From assembly GCA_910576125.1 (NCBI GenBank), contig CAJTHM010000004.1, positions 124,001-188,000 on the forward strand: a DNA stretch of 64,000 nucleotides, read 5' to 3'. This document shows, in pieces, positions 41,310-50,085 of the stretch (within the stretch, counting starts at the first letter, position 1; each line of letters begins with the position of its first letter). The notes under the pieces were generated by a model. That model was given only the letters and a program-made list of their open reading frames with translations, ran no database searches and was not told the DNA's origin. A program made the position numbers and the translations under genes. The stretch comes from Lachnospiraceae bacterium. GTDB lineage: Bacteria > Bacillota > Clostridia > Lachnospirales > Lachnospiraceae.

Positions 41310-42737
41310 ATGAGAGAGAACGAGACGTTCCAAAATCGTCCGGTTACTATGAACCAGAATAACAATCTGCTGGAAATAGAAGAGCATATGTATATTCTGG
41401 ATGATGTAAAGAAGCCGAATGTATTCCGCAATATGTTTCCTTATTCGGAGATACCGAAGATTCCTTTCAATGACAGAATCGTTCCCCACAATATGCCGCG
41501 GGAGATCTGGATAACGGATACTACGTTCCGGGACGGGCAGCAGTCCAGGGCGCCCTATACCACGGAGCAGATTGTAACGATATATGACTATTTACATAAA
41601 CTGGGCGGGCCTAACGGCATGATACGTGCAAGCGAGTTTTTCCTGTATAGCAGGAAGGACAGGGATGCCGTATATAAATGTATGGAAAAGGGTTATCGAT
41701 TCCCGGAAATCACCAGCTGGATCAGGGCCAGCAAGGAGGACTTCAAGCTGGTGAAGGAAATCGGCATGAAAGAGACGGGCATTCTGGTCAGCTGTTCCGA
41801 TTACCATATCTTCTTAAAGCTGAAGATGACAAGGCGGCAGGCCATGGAACACTATTTGAGCGTAGTCAAAGAGTGCCTGGAGGAGGGAATCAGTCCCAGA
41901 TGCCATATGGAGGACATCACCAGGGCGGATATCTACGGCTATGTGGTGCCTTTCTGCCTGGAGTTGATGAAGCTGATGGAGGAGTACCAGATTCCCATCA
42001 AGATTCGCGCCTGCGACACCATGGGGTACGGGGTCAACTATCCCGGCGCGGTTATCCCCAGAAGCGTACAGGGCATCATCTATGCCATCCACACTCACGC
42101 CGGGGTGCCCCATGCGCTGATCGAATGGCATGGGCACAACGATTTCTATAAAGCGGTGTCCAATTCCACCACAGCATGGCTTTACGGCTGCGCCGGCATC
42201 AATACCTCGCTGTTCGGAATCGGAGAGCGGACGGGCAATACGCCGCTGGAGGCCATGGTTTTCGAGTACGCCCAGCTGAAAGGCGACCTGAATGGGATGG
42301 ATACCACGGTGATCACGGAACTTGCCGAGTACTACGAGAAAGAGATTGGCTATCAGATTCCGCCCAGGACTCCTTTTGTGGGCAGGAATTTCAATGTGAC
42401 CCGGGCGGGGATACACGCGGACGGCCTGCTGAAGAACGAGGAGATTTATAACATCTTCGACACGGAGAAGTTCCTGAACAGGCCGGTGCTCTGCGCCATA
42501 TCCAACACCTCGGGGCTTGCGGGCATCGCCCATTGGATCAATACATATTATAAATTAAAGGGCGAGGAGCAGATAGGAAAGAATTCTGAGCTGGTAGCCG
42601 AAATCAAGAAATGGGTGGATGAGGAGTACGCGGGCGGGCGAGTCACGGTAATGACCGATGAGGAAATCGTGGCATGCGTGGAGCGGGTCTGCCGGGAAAA
42701 GAATCTCTCCCTGAAATCGGCAGCAGAAGAGAAATAA
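41310..42737 (+). CDS. Re-type citrate synthase (homocitrate/isopropylmalate synthase family)
   Basis: A 475-residue DRE-TIM metallolyase. The active-site strand reads ITDTTFRDGQQS, and the metal-binding His pair appears in WHGHNDFYKAVSN; HTHAGVPHALIE and GNTPLEAMVFEYAQLKGD follow. Clostridial Re-citrate synthases belong to this family and condense oxaloacetate with acetyl-CoA in anaerobes that lack the usual enzyme. The call is favoured by the isocitrate dehydrogenase two genes on; leucine genes are absent. ATG 41310 follows AAGAAGGG with good spacing; ATG 41304 is too close. The alternative is another acyl-transferring synthase of the family. Confidence 0.8.
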   Translation: MRENETFQNRPVTMNQNNNLLEIEEHMYILDDVKKPNVFRNMFPYSEIPKIPFNDRIVPHNMPREIWITDTTFRDGQQSRAPYTTEQIVTIYDYLHKLGGPNGMIRASEFFLYSRKDRDAVYKCMEKGYRFPEITSWIRASKEDFKLVKEIGMKETGILVSCSDYHIFLKLKMTRRQAMEHYLSVVKECLEEGISPRCHMEDITRADIYGYVVPFCLELMKLMEEYQIPIKIRACDTMGYGVNYPGAVIPRSVQGIIYAIHTHAGVPHALIEWHGHNDFYKAVSNSTTAWLYGCAGINTSLFGIGERTGNTPLEAMVFEYAQLKGDLNGMDTTVITELAEYYEKEIGYQIPPRTPFVGRNFNVTRAGIHADGLLKNEEIYNIFDTEKFLNRPVLCAISNTSGLAGIAHWINTYYKLKGEEQIGKNSELVAEIKKWVDEEYAGGRVTVMTDEEIVACVERVCREKNLSLKSAAEEK

Positions 42738-42786
42738 ATTTACGATCGCCGCAGTGAGGCGGCAGGGGAGGTTAGAACAAAAAGAA

Positions 42787-43485
42787 ATGGGCAGTTACGA
42801 TGTAAAGCAGGAGGTTACTGACAAGTACTCTTTGCGGGGCCGTGTATTCAACAAGCTTCGGAGCGACATCCTCAGCGGGAAATACGCGGAGCACGAGGAG
42901 CTGAAGGAAGTGGCGATTGGGGAGGAGATGGGTGTCAGCCGTACTCCGGTGCGGGAGGCATTCCGCCAGCTGGAACTGGAGGGGCTGATTCAGATTATTC
43001 CCAACAAGGGCGCCTATGTCACGGGCATCACGGAGAAAGATGTGAAAGACATCTACATGATTCGTTCCCGGCTGGAAGGGTTGTGCGCCCGCTGGGCCAC
43101 GGAACATATCAGCCGGGAGCAGATGGACGAGATGGAGGAGAATGTCTATCTGGGGGAATTCCATGCCAGAAAGGGAAATCTGGAGCAGCTGGCAGAGTTG
43201 GACAACCGTTTCCACGATATTATGTATGAAGCCTGCAACAGCAAGATTCTGGAGCATCAGCTGAAAGATTTCCACAGCTATGTTCTGCGGGTGCGCAGGA
43301 AGACCCTGTCCAATGTGAACAGGGGACCGAAGTCCAATGAGGAGCACAAGCAGATCATGGAGGCCATCAGGGAGGGAGATGGGGACTTGGCGGAACAGCT
43401 TGCCCACCAGCATATGATAAATGCCTACGAGAACATGGTCAAAAATGGTCTGCATGAGGCCTATGCCAAAGAGGATAAAGAGTGA
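42787..43485 (+). CDS. GntR family (FadR/FCD) transcriptional regulator
   Basis: A 232-residue regulator. The N-terminal winged helix (LKEVAIGEEMGVSRTPVREA, then LELEGLIQIIPNKGAYVTG) is followed by an FCD ligand domain with RSRLEGLCARWATEH, the Asp/His metal-binding pattern in LDNRFHDIMY, and HKQIMEAIREGDGDLAEQLAHQHM. FCD domains often bind di- or tricarboxylates. It sits between citrate synthase and isocitrate dehydrogenase, so it may sense citrate or a relative. ATG 42787 is the only good start; the GGGGAGG site is 14 nt upstream. Likely target: the ATTGTATACAAT palindrome at 41260. Confidence 0.9.
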   Translation: MGSYDVKQEVTDKYSLRGRVFNKLRSDILSGKYAEHEELKEVAIGEEMGVSRTPVREAFRQLELEGLIQIIPNKGAYVTGITEKDVKDIYMIRSRLEGLCARWATEHISREQMDEMEENVYLGEFHARKGNLEQLAELDNRFHDIMYEACNSKILEHQLKDFHSYVLRVRRKTLSNVNRGPKSNEEHKQIMEAIREGDGDLAEQLAHQHMINAYENMVKNGLHEAYAKEDKE

Positions 43486-43546
43486 AAAGGCTTTGATGGC
43501 AGATGTGGAGAAAATTGACGAAAAGCACAATTGAACGGAGGTTTAT

Positions 43547-44755
43547 ATGAACAAAATTGAAATGACTACTCCCCTGGTGGAGATGGACGGCGATGAGATG
43601 ACGAGGATTCTCTGGCAGATGATTAAGGATGAGCTGCTGCTCCCCTATATCAATCTGAAGACAGAGTACTATGACCTGGGGCTGGAGCACCGCAATGCCA
43701 CTGATGATCAGGTGACGGTGGACTCCGCCAACGCCACGCTGAAGTACGGTGTGGCCGTAAAGTGCGCCACTATTACCCCCAATGGGGCCAGAATGAAAGA
43801 GTACGACCTGAAAGAGATGTGGAAAAGCCCTAACGGGACTATCCGGGCCATCTTGGACGGAACAGTGTTCCGTGCGCCGATTCTGGTCAAGGGAATCGTG
43901 CCCTATGTGAAGAACTGGAGCAAACCTATCACCATCGCCCGCCATGCCTACGGAGATGTCTACAAGAATACGGAAATCAAAGTGCCGGGGCCCGGAAAAG
44001 CGGAGCTGGTGTTCACGGCGGCGGACGGTACCGAGACCAAAAAGGTAATCCATGAGTTCACGGGAGCGGGTATCCTGCAGGGCATCCACAACACGGAAAA
44101 ATCCATCAGCAGCTTTGCGAGGGCATGCTTTGGCTATGCCATAGACACGAAGCAGGATCTGTGGTTCTCGACCAAAGACACCATTTCCAAGAAATATGAT
44201 CATACGTTCAAGGATATCTTCCAGGAGATATATGATGCGGAGTATAAGCAGAAGTTTGAGGAACTCGGTATTGAGTATTTCTATACATTGATTGACGACG
44301 CCGTGGCGAGGGTGATCCGCTCCGAGGGCGGCTTCATCTGGGCATGTAAGAACTATGACGGCGATGTGATGTCCGACATGGTGGCCACGGCCTATGGGGA
44401 TCTGTCCATGATGACTTCCGTGCTGGTATCGCCCAGCGGAGTGTACGAGTACGAGGCGGCCCACGGCACCGTGCAGCGCCATTATTACAAGCACCTGAAA
44501 GGGGAAGAGACCTCCACCAATTCCATCGCCACTATATTCGCCTGGACAGGGGCCCTGAGAAAGCGGGGAGAACTGGACGGCAATGAAAGGCTTGCGGCAT
44601 TCGCCGATAAGCTGGAGCGGGCCTGCATCAAGACTGTGGAGGACGGAAAGATGACTAAGAGCCTGTCGCTGATATCCACCTGTGAGAATCCTGTCATCCT
44701 GAACAGCCTTGACTTCATTAAGGCCATCAGAGAGACTTTGGACAGCCTGTTGTAG
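43547..44755 (+). CDS. icd: NADP-dependent isocitrate dehydrogenase
   Basis: A 402-residue enzyme that oxidatively decarboxylates isocitrate to 2-oxoglutarate, making NADPH. It is of the homodimeric type found in eukaryotes and some bacteria: [54 protein letters not shown] and the metal-binding stretch [15 protein letters not shown] are characteristic, as is [11 protein letters not shown] at the cofactor site. Together with the Re-citrate synthase it supplies carbon for glutamate. No aconitase lies in the window. GGAGG precedes ATG 43547. Confidence 0.95.
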   Translation: MNKIEMTTPLVEMDGDEMTRILWQMIKDELLLPYINLKTEYYDLGLEHRNATDDQVTVDSANATLKYGVAVKCATITPNGARMKEYDLKEMWKSPNGTIRAILDGTVFRAPILVKGIVPYVKNWSKPITIARHAYGDVYKNTEIKVPGPGKAELVFTAADGTETKKVIHEFTGAGILQGIHNTEKSISSFARACFGYAIDTKQDLWFSTKDTISKKYDHTFKDIFQEIYDAEYKQKFEELGIEYFYTLIDDAVARVIRSEGGFIWACKNYDGDVMSDMVATAYGDLSMMTSVLVSPSGVYEYEAAHGTVQRHYYKHLKGEETSTNSIATIFAWTGALRKRGELDGNERLAAFADKLERACIKTVEDGKMTKSLSLISTCENPVILNSLDFIKAIRETLDSLL

Positions 44756-44784
44756 GATGTGCTTTTGATTTGACATAAAAATAT

Positions 44785-44820
44785 CGGGAATCCGTCAATG
44801 TATTCGCCGGATTCCCGTTT
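44785..44820 (+). terminator. Terminator after icd
   Basis: CGGGAATCCG (44785-44794) and CGGATTCCCG (44808-44817) form a 10-bp stem followed by TTT AAAATTTT. The A/T flanks would also allow termination of the convergent minus-strand transcript. Confidence 0.85.
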
Positions 44821-44837
44821 AAAATTTTCTCCGTGCA

Positions 44838-45084
44838 TTACGAAGCCTGGTGCTTTAAGATTTCCATATCCCGTTCAAGACAGTCTACCCTTGTCTTCAA
44901 CATGAATCGCCGCATTCATCTTGTCGATGAGAACCTGTACTTCCCCTTTGAGAACCTGCGCATCTTCTTTAAGTACCCGAACATCCTCCTTGAGCTCATG
45001 TATGTCATCTTTCATGACTTGCATGTCATGCTTCATCTCTCGTATGTCTTTGCCTGATTCTAAAAGCAGTTCCCGGTCAGTCAT
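44838..45084 (-). pseudogene. Small coiled-coil gene, shortened and frameshifted
   Basis: From ATG 45084 the minus strand encodes MTDRELLLESGKDIREMKHD and tandem VLKEDVQVLK-like coiled-coil units. It runs into AIHVEDKGRLS and a stop at 44875. If the frame is shifted by one near 44893, it continues as RVDCLERDMEILKHQAS to TAA at 44838-44840. From memory, intact Lachnospiraceae relatives have a longer middle (including NIQLLAENH) and a similar C-terminal helix. This copy therefore seems to have lost the middle and gained a frameshift. The truncated 69-residue product might still be made. Function is unknown. Confidence 0.6.
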
Positions 45085-45172
45085 ATGACATACCTTCTTG
45101 CGTAATATTCTGGATACCTGCTCCAGACACTTTCATTATATCTTCTGTTCTGTTCACCGGAAGAAAGAGCTG

Positions 45173-47161
45173 TCATTCCGCCAGTGTCTCCCATTCTTCA
45201 TACAGCGATGTAAGCTCCGTTTGGATACTGGCCTGTTCCGTGGCCAGTTCCTGGAGCCTGGCCGCCTGTGTTCCGATGGACGGATCGGACATCAGATTAT
45301 TGATTTCGGCATCCCGGGCTTCCAGACGGGCGATTTGTTCTTCGCATTTCTTTAAATCATTCTCCCGCTTGCGGATTCGGGCCTGTTCCTCTTTTTTTGC
45401 AAGCCAGTTCTGTTTCGCATCGGAATCCTCGCTGACCGCTGTCCGGGAGGCTTTCTCGCTGCATGCCCTCTGTCCGTCAACAGAGGCGCTTTTTACATCG
45501 GCTTGGCGAAAAGCAGGGGAAGTGTCGGCTGTGGAGGCGCTTATAGCCGCCATGACATCGTCCTTTTTTTCCAGATAGTAATCATAGTTGCCGATGTAAT
45601 TGACGAATCGGTACGCCGTCAGATCCAGTATCCGATGGGCAGTCCTGTTGATGAAATAACGGTCATGGGACACATACAGCACAGTGCCCTCATAGCTGTT
45701 CAGGGCGTCCTCCAGAATCTCCTTGGACATGATGTCCAGATGGTTGGTGGGCTCGTCCAGAATCAGGAAATTGGCGCTGCCCAACATGAGCTTGGCCAGG
45801 GAGACCCTTCCCCGTTCCCCGCCGCTCAGGTCATTGATGCGCTTGAATACATCATCCCCGGTAAACAGGAAAGCGGCAAGAAGATTCCGGATTTCCGTAT
45901 TGGTCAGATGAGGGTAATCATCCGAGATTTCCTCAAACAGGGTCTTTTCGCCGTGGAGCACATGGTGCTCCTGATCGTAATAGCCGATCTCCACATTCAT
46001 CCCTAGGCGGAAACGTCCGCTGTCCGCGGGGAGCACCTGGTTCAGAATCTTCAAAAGAGTGGTCTTTCCCGTGCCGTTGTCGCCGATGACGGCCACATGC
46101 TCGCCCCGCTTGATCTCAAAATTCACATGCTCGAACAGCAGCTGAGGTCCAAAGGATTTGCCAAGCTCCTCCACGGTGAGCACATCGTTCCCGCTCTGCT
46201 TTCTGGGAGTAAGCTTGATGCGCATGTCCGTCCGCGCCTCTGTGGGCTTTTCCAGCACCTCCATTTTTTCCAGCAGCTTTTCCCTGCTCTCGGCGCGCCG
46301 GATGGATTTCTCCCGGTTAAAGGAGCGGAGTTTTTCAATGACTTCCTCCTGATGCCTGATCTCCCGCTGCTGGTTCAGATAGGCGGTCATGGCCGCGGCC
46401 CGCAGCTGCTCTTTCTTCACGGCATAGTCCGAATAATTCCCTGAAAACACGGTGGACTTCGTCTGATCGATTTCGATGATCTTGGTGGCAATCCGGTTCA
46501 GGAAATAGCGGTCATGGGAGACGATGACGACGGCGCCTTTGTAGTTCATCAGATAAGTCTCCAGCCATGCGATGGAGTTCATGTCCAGATGGTTGGTGGG
46601 CTCGTCCAGGATAATCAGATCCGGCTTCTGCAGCAGAAGCTTGCCCAGAGCCACCCTGGTCTTCTGGCCGCCGGACAGGGTGGAGACGGACTTCCCGAAT
46701 TCCTCCTCCGCGAACCCTAAGCCCCTCAGCACCCCTGTGATCTCGCCTTTATAGGAATATCCGTCCCCTGCCTCAAAGGCATGGGTCAGGGCTGCGTACT
46801 GCTTCATGAGGCCCTCCAGAGCGCCACCCTCCGCAGACTGCATGGAGAGCTCGCATTCGCGGATGCGGCGCTCCAGGTCGATCATCTCCTGCTTTACCGA
46901 CAAAAGCTCCTCATAGATGGTATTGGCAGTGTCCACGGCACCGTCCTGGGCCAGGTAGCCGAATGACTTGCCCCTGGAGAGGGTGACGATTCCGTCATCC
47001 GGCGCCATCTCCCCCACCAGGATGCGTAGCAGCGTGGTCTTTCCCGCGCCGTTGATGCCCACGATAGCCGCTTTTTCGTAATCTTCTATATGAAAACTGA
47101 CATTTTCCAGCACCTTGTTCTCCAGGAACGCTTTGCTGACATTGTGACAAGACAGTACCAT
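45173..47161 (-). CDS. ABC-F family ATPase (YdiF/Uup-like)
   Basis: A 662-residue protein with two ABC domains and no membrane part, acting on ribosomes rather than in transport. Domain 1: Walker A GINGAGKTT, signature LSGGQKTRVA, Walker B LIILDEPTNHLD. The linker is charged (YLNQQREIRHQEEVIEKLRS). Domain 2: GDNGTGKTT, LSGGERGRVSLA, FLILDEPTNHLD. The last 90 residues are a Uup-type coiled coil (RKRENDLKKCEEQIARLEAR). Such proteins clear stalled ribosomes or give antibiotic resistance. Key residues are intact. It is a single gene on the minus strand. Confidence 0.93.
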   Translation of the reverse strand: MVLSCHNVSKAFLENKVLENVSFHIEDYEKAAIVGINGAGKTTLLRILVGEMAPDDGIVTLSRGKSFGYLAQDGAVDTANTIYEELLSVKQEMIDLERRIRECELSMQSAEGGALEGLMKQYAALTHAFEAGDGYSYKGEITGVLRGLGFAEEEFGKSVSTLSGGQKTRVALGKLLLQKPDLIILDEPTNHLDMNSIAWLETYLMNYKGAVVIVSHDRYFLNRIATKIIEIDQTKSTVFSGNYSDYAVKKEQLRAAAMTAYLNQQREIRHQEEVIEKLRSFNREKSIRRAESREKLLEKMEVLEKPTEARTDMRIKLTPRKQSGNDVLTVEELGKSFGPQLLFEHVNFEIKRGEHVAVIGDNGTGKTTLLKILNQVLPADSGRFRLGMNVEIGYYDQEHHVLHGEKTLFEEISDDYPHLTNTEIRNLLAAFLFTGDDVFKRINDLSGGERGRVSLAKLMLGSANFLILDEPTNHLDIMSKEILEDALNSYEGTVLYVSHDRYFINRTAHRILDLTAYRFVNYIGNYDYYLEKKDDVMAAISASTADTSPAFRQADVKSASVDGQRACSEKASRTAVSEDSDAKQNWLAKKEEQARIRKRENDLKKCEEQIARLEARDAEINNLMSDPSIGTQAARLQELATEQASIQTELTSLYEEWETLAE

Positions 47162-47339
47162 TGTTTTACCCTCTCTATCCTGAAATCCTGCTGACTTTCT
47201 CTATTTTACTGTGGAACGCGTGAACTGTCAATGCATTAAGTATGGAATGAATCGTGCACAAAAAACGGGAAAACGGCGTGGCTGGCTACGTGGGATGACC
47301 GGCAGGGACTATATGCCGTTTATACGGATGAAAAATGAT

Positions 47340-47368
47340 TTGCGCGAAAGCGGAAATTGTTGTAAAAT
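47340..47368 (+). promoter_or_regulatory. Promoter of the ArsR-type gene
   Basis: TTGCGC (47340-47345), 17 bp, TAAAAT (47363-47368), about 48 bp before the start codon. No clear SmtB-type 12-2-12 palindrome was found. Confidence 0.5.
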
Positions 47369-47415
47369 GGCAGTGACAAGGAAAAATTTTCTGAGAATGA
47401 GAGAAGAGGGTGCCG

Positions 47416-47760
47416 ATGGAAGAGAATGCGTATCTCCATGTGGATGGAGAGACCTTGAGACAGATTGACGAAAAGATGCCGCCTGAGGAGGAACTGCTGG
47501 ATCTGGCAGAGTTCTTTAAGGTGTTCGGCGACGGTACGCGTCTGAAGATACTGTATGTGCTGTTAGCCGCGGAGATGTGCGTCTATGACATCGCTGCGGT
47601 GTTGAAGATGTCCCAGTCGGCGATTTCCCACCAGCTGCGGGTGCTGAAGCAGATGGATCTGGTGAAAAACCGCCGGGAGGGCAAGACCATATTTTATTCA
47701 CTGGCCGATTCCCATATCGTGACCATTCTTAGCCAGGGACTTGACCATATCGAGGAGTGA
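47416..47760 (+). CDS. ArsR/SmtB family metal sensor (predicted zinc type)
   Basis: A 114-residue winged-helix repressor. The HTH reads MCVYDIAAVLKMSQSAISHQ and the wing KNRREGKTIFYSLAD. The C-terminal helix holds D-S-H-(10)-H-I-E, that is DxH then HxxE, the alpha-5 site that binds Zn(II) in SmtB, CzrA and NmtR. The alpha-3 CxC motif of cadmium/lead sensors is missing: only one Cys in EMCVYD. It is therefore predicted to release DNA when zinc is high. The usual efflux partner (P-type ATPase or CDF) is not adjacent. GAAGAGGG precedes ATG 47416. Confidence 0.88.
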   Translation: MEENAYLHVDGETLRQIDEKMPPEEELLDLAEFFKVFGDGTRLKILYVLLAAEMCVYDIAAVLKMSQSAISHQLRVLKQMDLVKNRREGKTIFYSLADSHIVTILSQGLDHIEE

Positions 47761-47774
47761 GGGGCAGCAGGACA

Positions 47775-48800
47775 TCAGCGCTCTGCCGCCGCGCTTTCTG
47801 CGGCCTGGAACACCTCGTAGCCGCTGCTCCCCAAAGGAGAGTGGTAGATGGTGGAATCGTCCTGGAATTCCTGAAAATATACGTACCGTGAGGTCATATT
47901 GATATGGTGGTAGACTCCGGTGGCGATGACGGTGGGATTGCTGCCGTCGATGCCCATGCATTTCAGGGCGGCATCTGTTCCGTTGGTCTGGTAGTAGACA
48001 TAGCCGCTGCCCACATTGAAGCATTCCACACGATCCTGGGTCAGCACTTCGATGAGGTCCTGGGAGAAGGAGTAGCGGCAGAGCCTGTAGTCGTTCGCTA
48101 CGTCCATATAGTAGACATAATCCCCCTCCAGCACGGGATTCCACAGATTGCCCCGCCAGATTTCCCTGGGCGCGTCAGTGGAGGTGTCAAGGGCATAGAG
48201 GAAATGGTTGCCCTGGGTGCCGTTGTAATAGATAGTGCCGTTCTCCGCGCAGGCGGGATTGATCTCATAATCGGCCAGCTGCACCTGCTCGGAATTGTCT
48301 ATCTTCATCTTGGAAAAAGCCACAATGTCGTTAGTCGCGGTGAGGAAGTACAGGTAATTGTTCACCAGCTGCCCTTTCACTACCACATTGGTAGTCAGGG
48401 AAGTGGCATTGCTGCCGTTGAGCTTACAGCGCTGGAACGTCCTCAGGCCCAGAGCTCCGGAGAAACCGCCGTCCTCGTAGGAGATGCCCGTGTGGTAATA
48501 ATAGAGATATCTGCCTCCTGCCAGGATGTTGCGCACTTCCATGGAATTGAGCCTGCGGAAATCGGTTTCATCCGGATTCATGGCGAACAATCCGCCTCCG
48601 GGGAAGGAATTGAGGAAATAGACACTGCCGTCATATTCACAGAAGCGTCCGTCATTGTTCAGGTTGCCGGCGGTGTTGCCCACTGTACCGTCCGGATTCA
48701 TGACTACGCGCTGGGAGAGGGCCAGAATGGCTATGATGCCTGCAATCAGAGCCACGACGATGATGCCTAATACGATTTTTACGGATTTTTTCAATCTCAT
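47775..48800 (-). CDS. DUF5050-like membrane-anchored beta-propeller protein
   Basis: A 341-residue protein with an N-terminal signal anchor (VKIVLGIIVVALIAGIIAIL) and then an extracellular region. Repeats of the form DGSVYFLNSFPGGGLFAMNP, NYLYFLTATNDI and GYVYYQTNG suggest a six- to seven-bladed propeller as in DUF5050 proteins. These are common in Lachnospiraceae; their role is not known. The gene is convergent with the ArsR gene, with only 14 bp between stop codons and no room for a separate terminator. Confidence 0.8.
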   Translation of the reverse strand: MRLKKSVKIVLGIIVVALIAGIIAILALSQRVVMNPDGTVGNTAGNLNNDGRFCEYDGSVYFLNSFPGGGLFAMNPDETDFRRLNSMEVRNILAGGRYLYYYHTGISYEDGGFSGALGLRTFQRCKLNGSNATSLTTNVVVKGQLVNNYLYFLTATNDIVAFSKMKIDNSEQVQLADYEINPACAENGTIYYNGTQGNHFLYALDTSTDAPREIWRGNLWNPVLEGDYVYYMDVANDYRLCRYSFSQDLIEVLTQDRVECFNVGSGYVYYQTNGTDAALKCMGIDGSNPTVIATGVYHHINMTSRYVYFQEFQDDSTIYHSPLGSSGYEVFQAAESAAAER

Positions 48801-48911
48801 TTTTTACGACCTCCATATTTGGTTGCTTATATTTTACACCCCTTTTTGCTTGCTATCAAGGTTGTTTTGGTATAAGATAGTAAAAAGGTTAAAAGTAAAG
48901 GAGTCGCATAT

Positions 48912-50036
48912 ATGGACCTGACAGAGCTGAGAGAGCGGATTGACGCTATAGACGCGCAGATTGCGGGGCTGTTCGAGCAGCGCATGGACATCTGCGGACA
49001 GGTGGCGGAATACAAGATTTCCGTCGGAAAGAATGTCTTTGACAAGAGCAGGGAGGCGGAGAAGCTGGCAAAGATACGCGCCCTGGCCCACAATGAATTC
49101 AACGGTTTCTGCCTGGTGGAGCTGTTCGAGCAGATTATGTCCATGAGCAGGAAGCTCCAGTACCGGCTCCTGATGGAGAGCGGACGGCTGGAGGCGCTGC
49201 CTTTCATCGGCGTGGACCGGCTGGAGAGGTCAAAGGCAAGAGTGGTGTTCCAGGGGGCGGAGGGCGCCTATTCCCAGGCGGCCATGATGCGGTTTTTCGG
49301 GGACAGCGTGGACAGCTTTCATGTGGATGCTTTCCGGGACGCCATGGATGCCATTGAGGAGGGCAGCGCGGATTTCGCGGTGCTTCCCATCGAGAATTCC
49401 ACGGCGGGAATCGTCAGCGAGATATACGATCTGCTGCAGGAGTATGAAAATTACATAGTGGGGGAGCAGATTATCAAGATAGAGCATTGCCTGCTGGGCG
49501 TGCCGGGGGCTAAGCTGGAGGACATCAGGACGGTCTGTTCCCATCCCCAGTCCCTGATGCAGAGTTCCAGATATTTAAGCCTCCACGACTGGCGTCAGAT
49601 CAGCATGCAGAACAATGCTTTCGCGGCGAAAAAGGTGGCGGATGAGCAGGACAGATCCCAGGCGGCTATTGCAAGCGAGCATGCGGGGGAGATTTACGGG
49701 CTGGAGGTGCTGCAGCGAAAAGTGAACCACTCCGGTACGAATTCCACCAGGTTCATCATCGTAAGCGGCCGGAAGATATTCCAAAAAGACGCAAAAAAAA
49801 TCAGCCTCTGCTTCGAGGTGCCCCATGAGAGCGGTTCCCTGTATCATATATTGTCGCATTTCATCTATAATAATCTGAACATGACCAAGATTGAGAGCCG
49901 TCCCATCGAGGACAGGAACTGGGAGTACCGCTTCTTCATAGACTTCGAGGGAAACCTGGCGGACAGCGCCGTAAAGAATGCCCTGAGAGGGCTTCGGGAG
50001 GAGGCCCGAAATATGAAGATTCTGGGGAACTATTGA
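48912..50036 (+). CDS. pheA: Bifunctional chorismate mutase / prephenate dehydratase
   Basis: Converts chorismate to prephenate and then phenylpyruvate in phenylalanine synthesis. Residues 1-88 are an AroQ chorismate mutase (LTELRERIDAIDAQIAGLFE, with the catalytic Arg/Lys pattern). Residues 108-285 are prephenate dehydratase with FQGAEGAYSQAA, LPIENSTAGIV and NSTRF. The last 80 residues are an ACT domain with TKIESRP, the Phe-binding motif, so feedback inhibition by Phe is expected. At 374 residues it has the usual length for the fused form. AAAGGAG precedes ATG 48912. A DUF815 gene starts 49 bp after. Confidence 0.96.
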   Translation: MDLTELRERIDAIDAQIAGLFEQRMDICGQVAEYKISVGKNVFDKSREAEKLAKIRALAHNEFNGFCLVELFEQIMSMSRKLQYRLLMESGRLEALPFIGVDRLERSKARVVFQGAEGAYSQAAMMRFFGDSVDSFHVDAFRDAMDAIEEGSADFAVLPIENSTAGIVSEIYDLLQEYENYIVGEQIIKIEHCLLGVPGAKLEDIRTVCSHPQSLMQSSRYLSLHDWRQISMQNNAFAAKKVADEQDRSQAAIASEHAGEIYGLEVLQRKVNHSGTNSTRFIIVSGRKIFQKDAKKISLCFEVPHESGSLYHILSHFIYNNLNMTKIESRPIEDRNWEYRFFIDFEGNLADSAVKNALRGLREEARNMKILGNY

Positions 50037-50085
50037 CGGAAGAAGAAAATCCATGGAAGAATGACAGAAAGCTGGAAGAAGACAT

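Noticed and set aside
47211..47468. 85-codon plus-strand frame upstream of the ArsR gene
   Set aside because: It overlaps the ArsR promoter and start in another frame and has no plausible start signal or domain.
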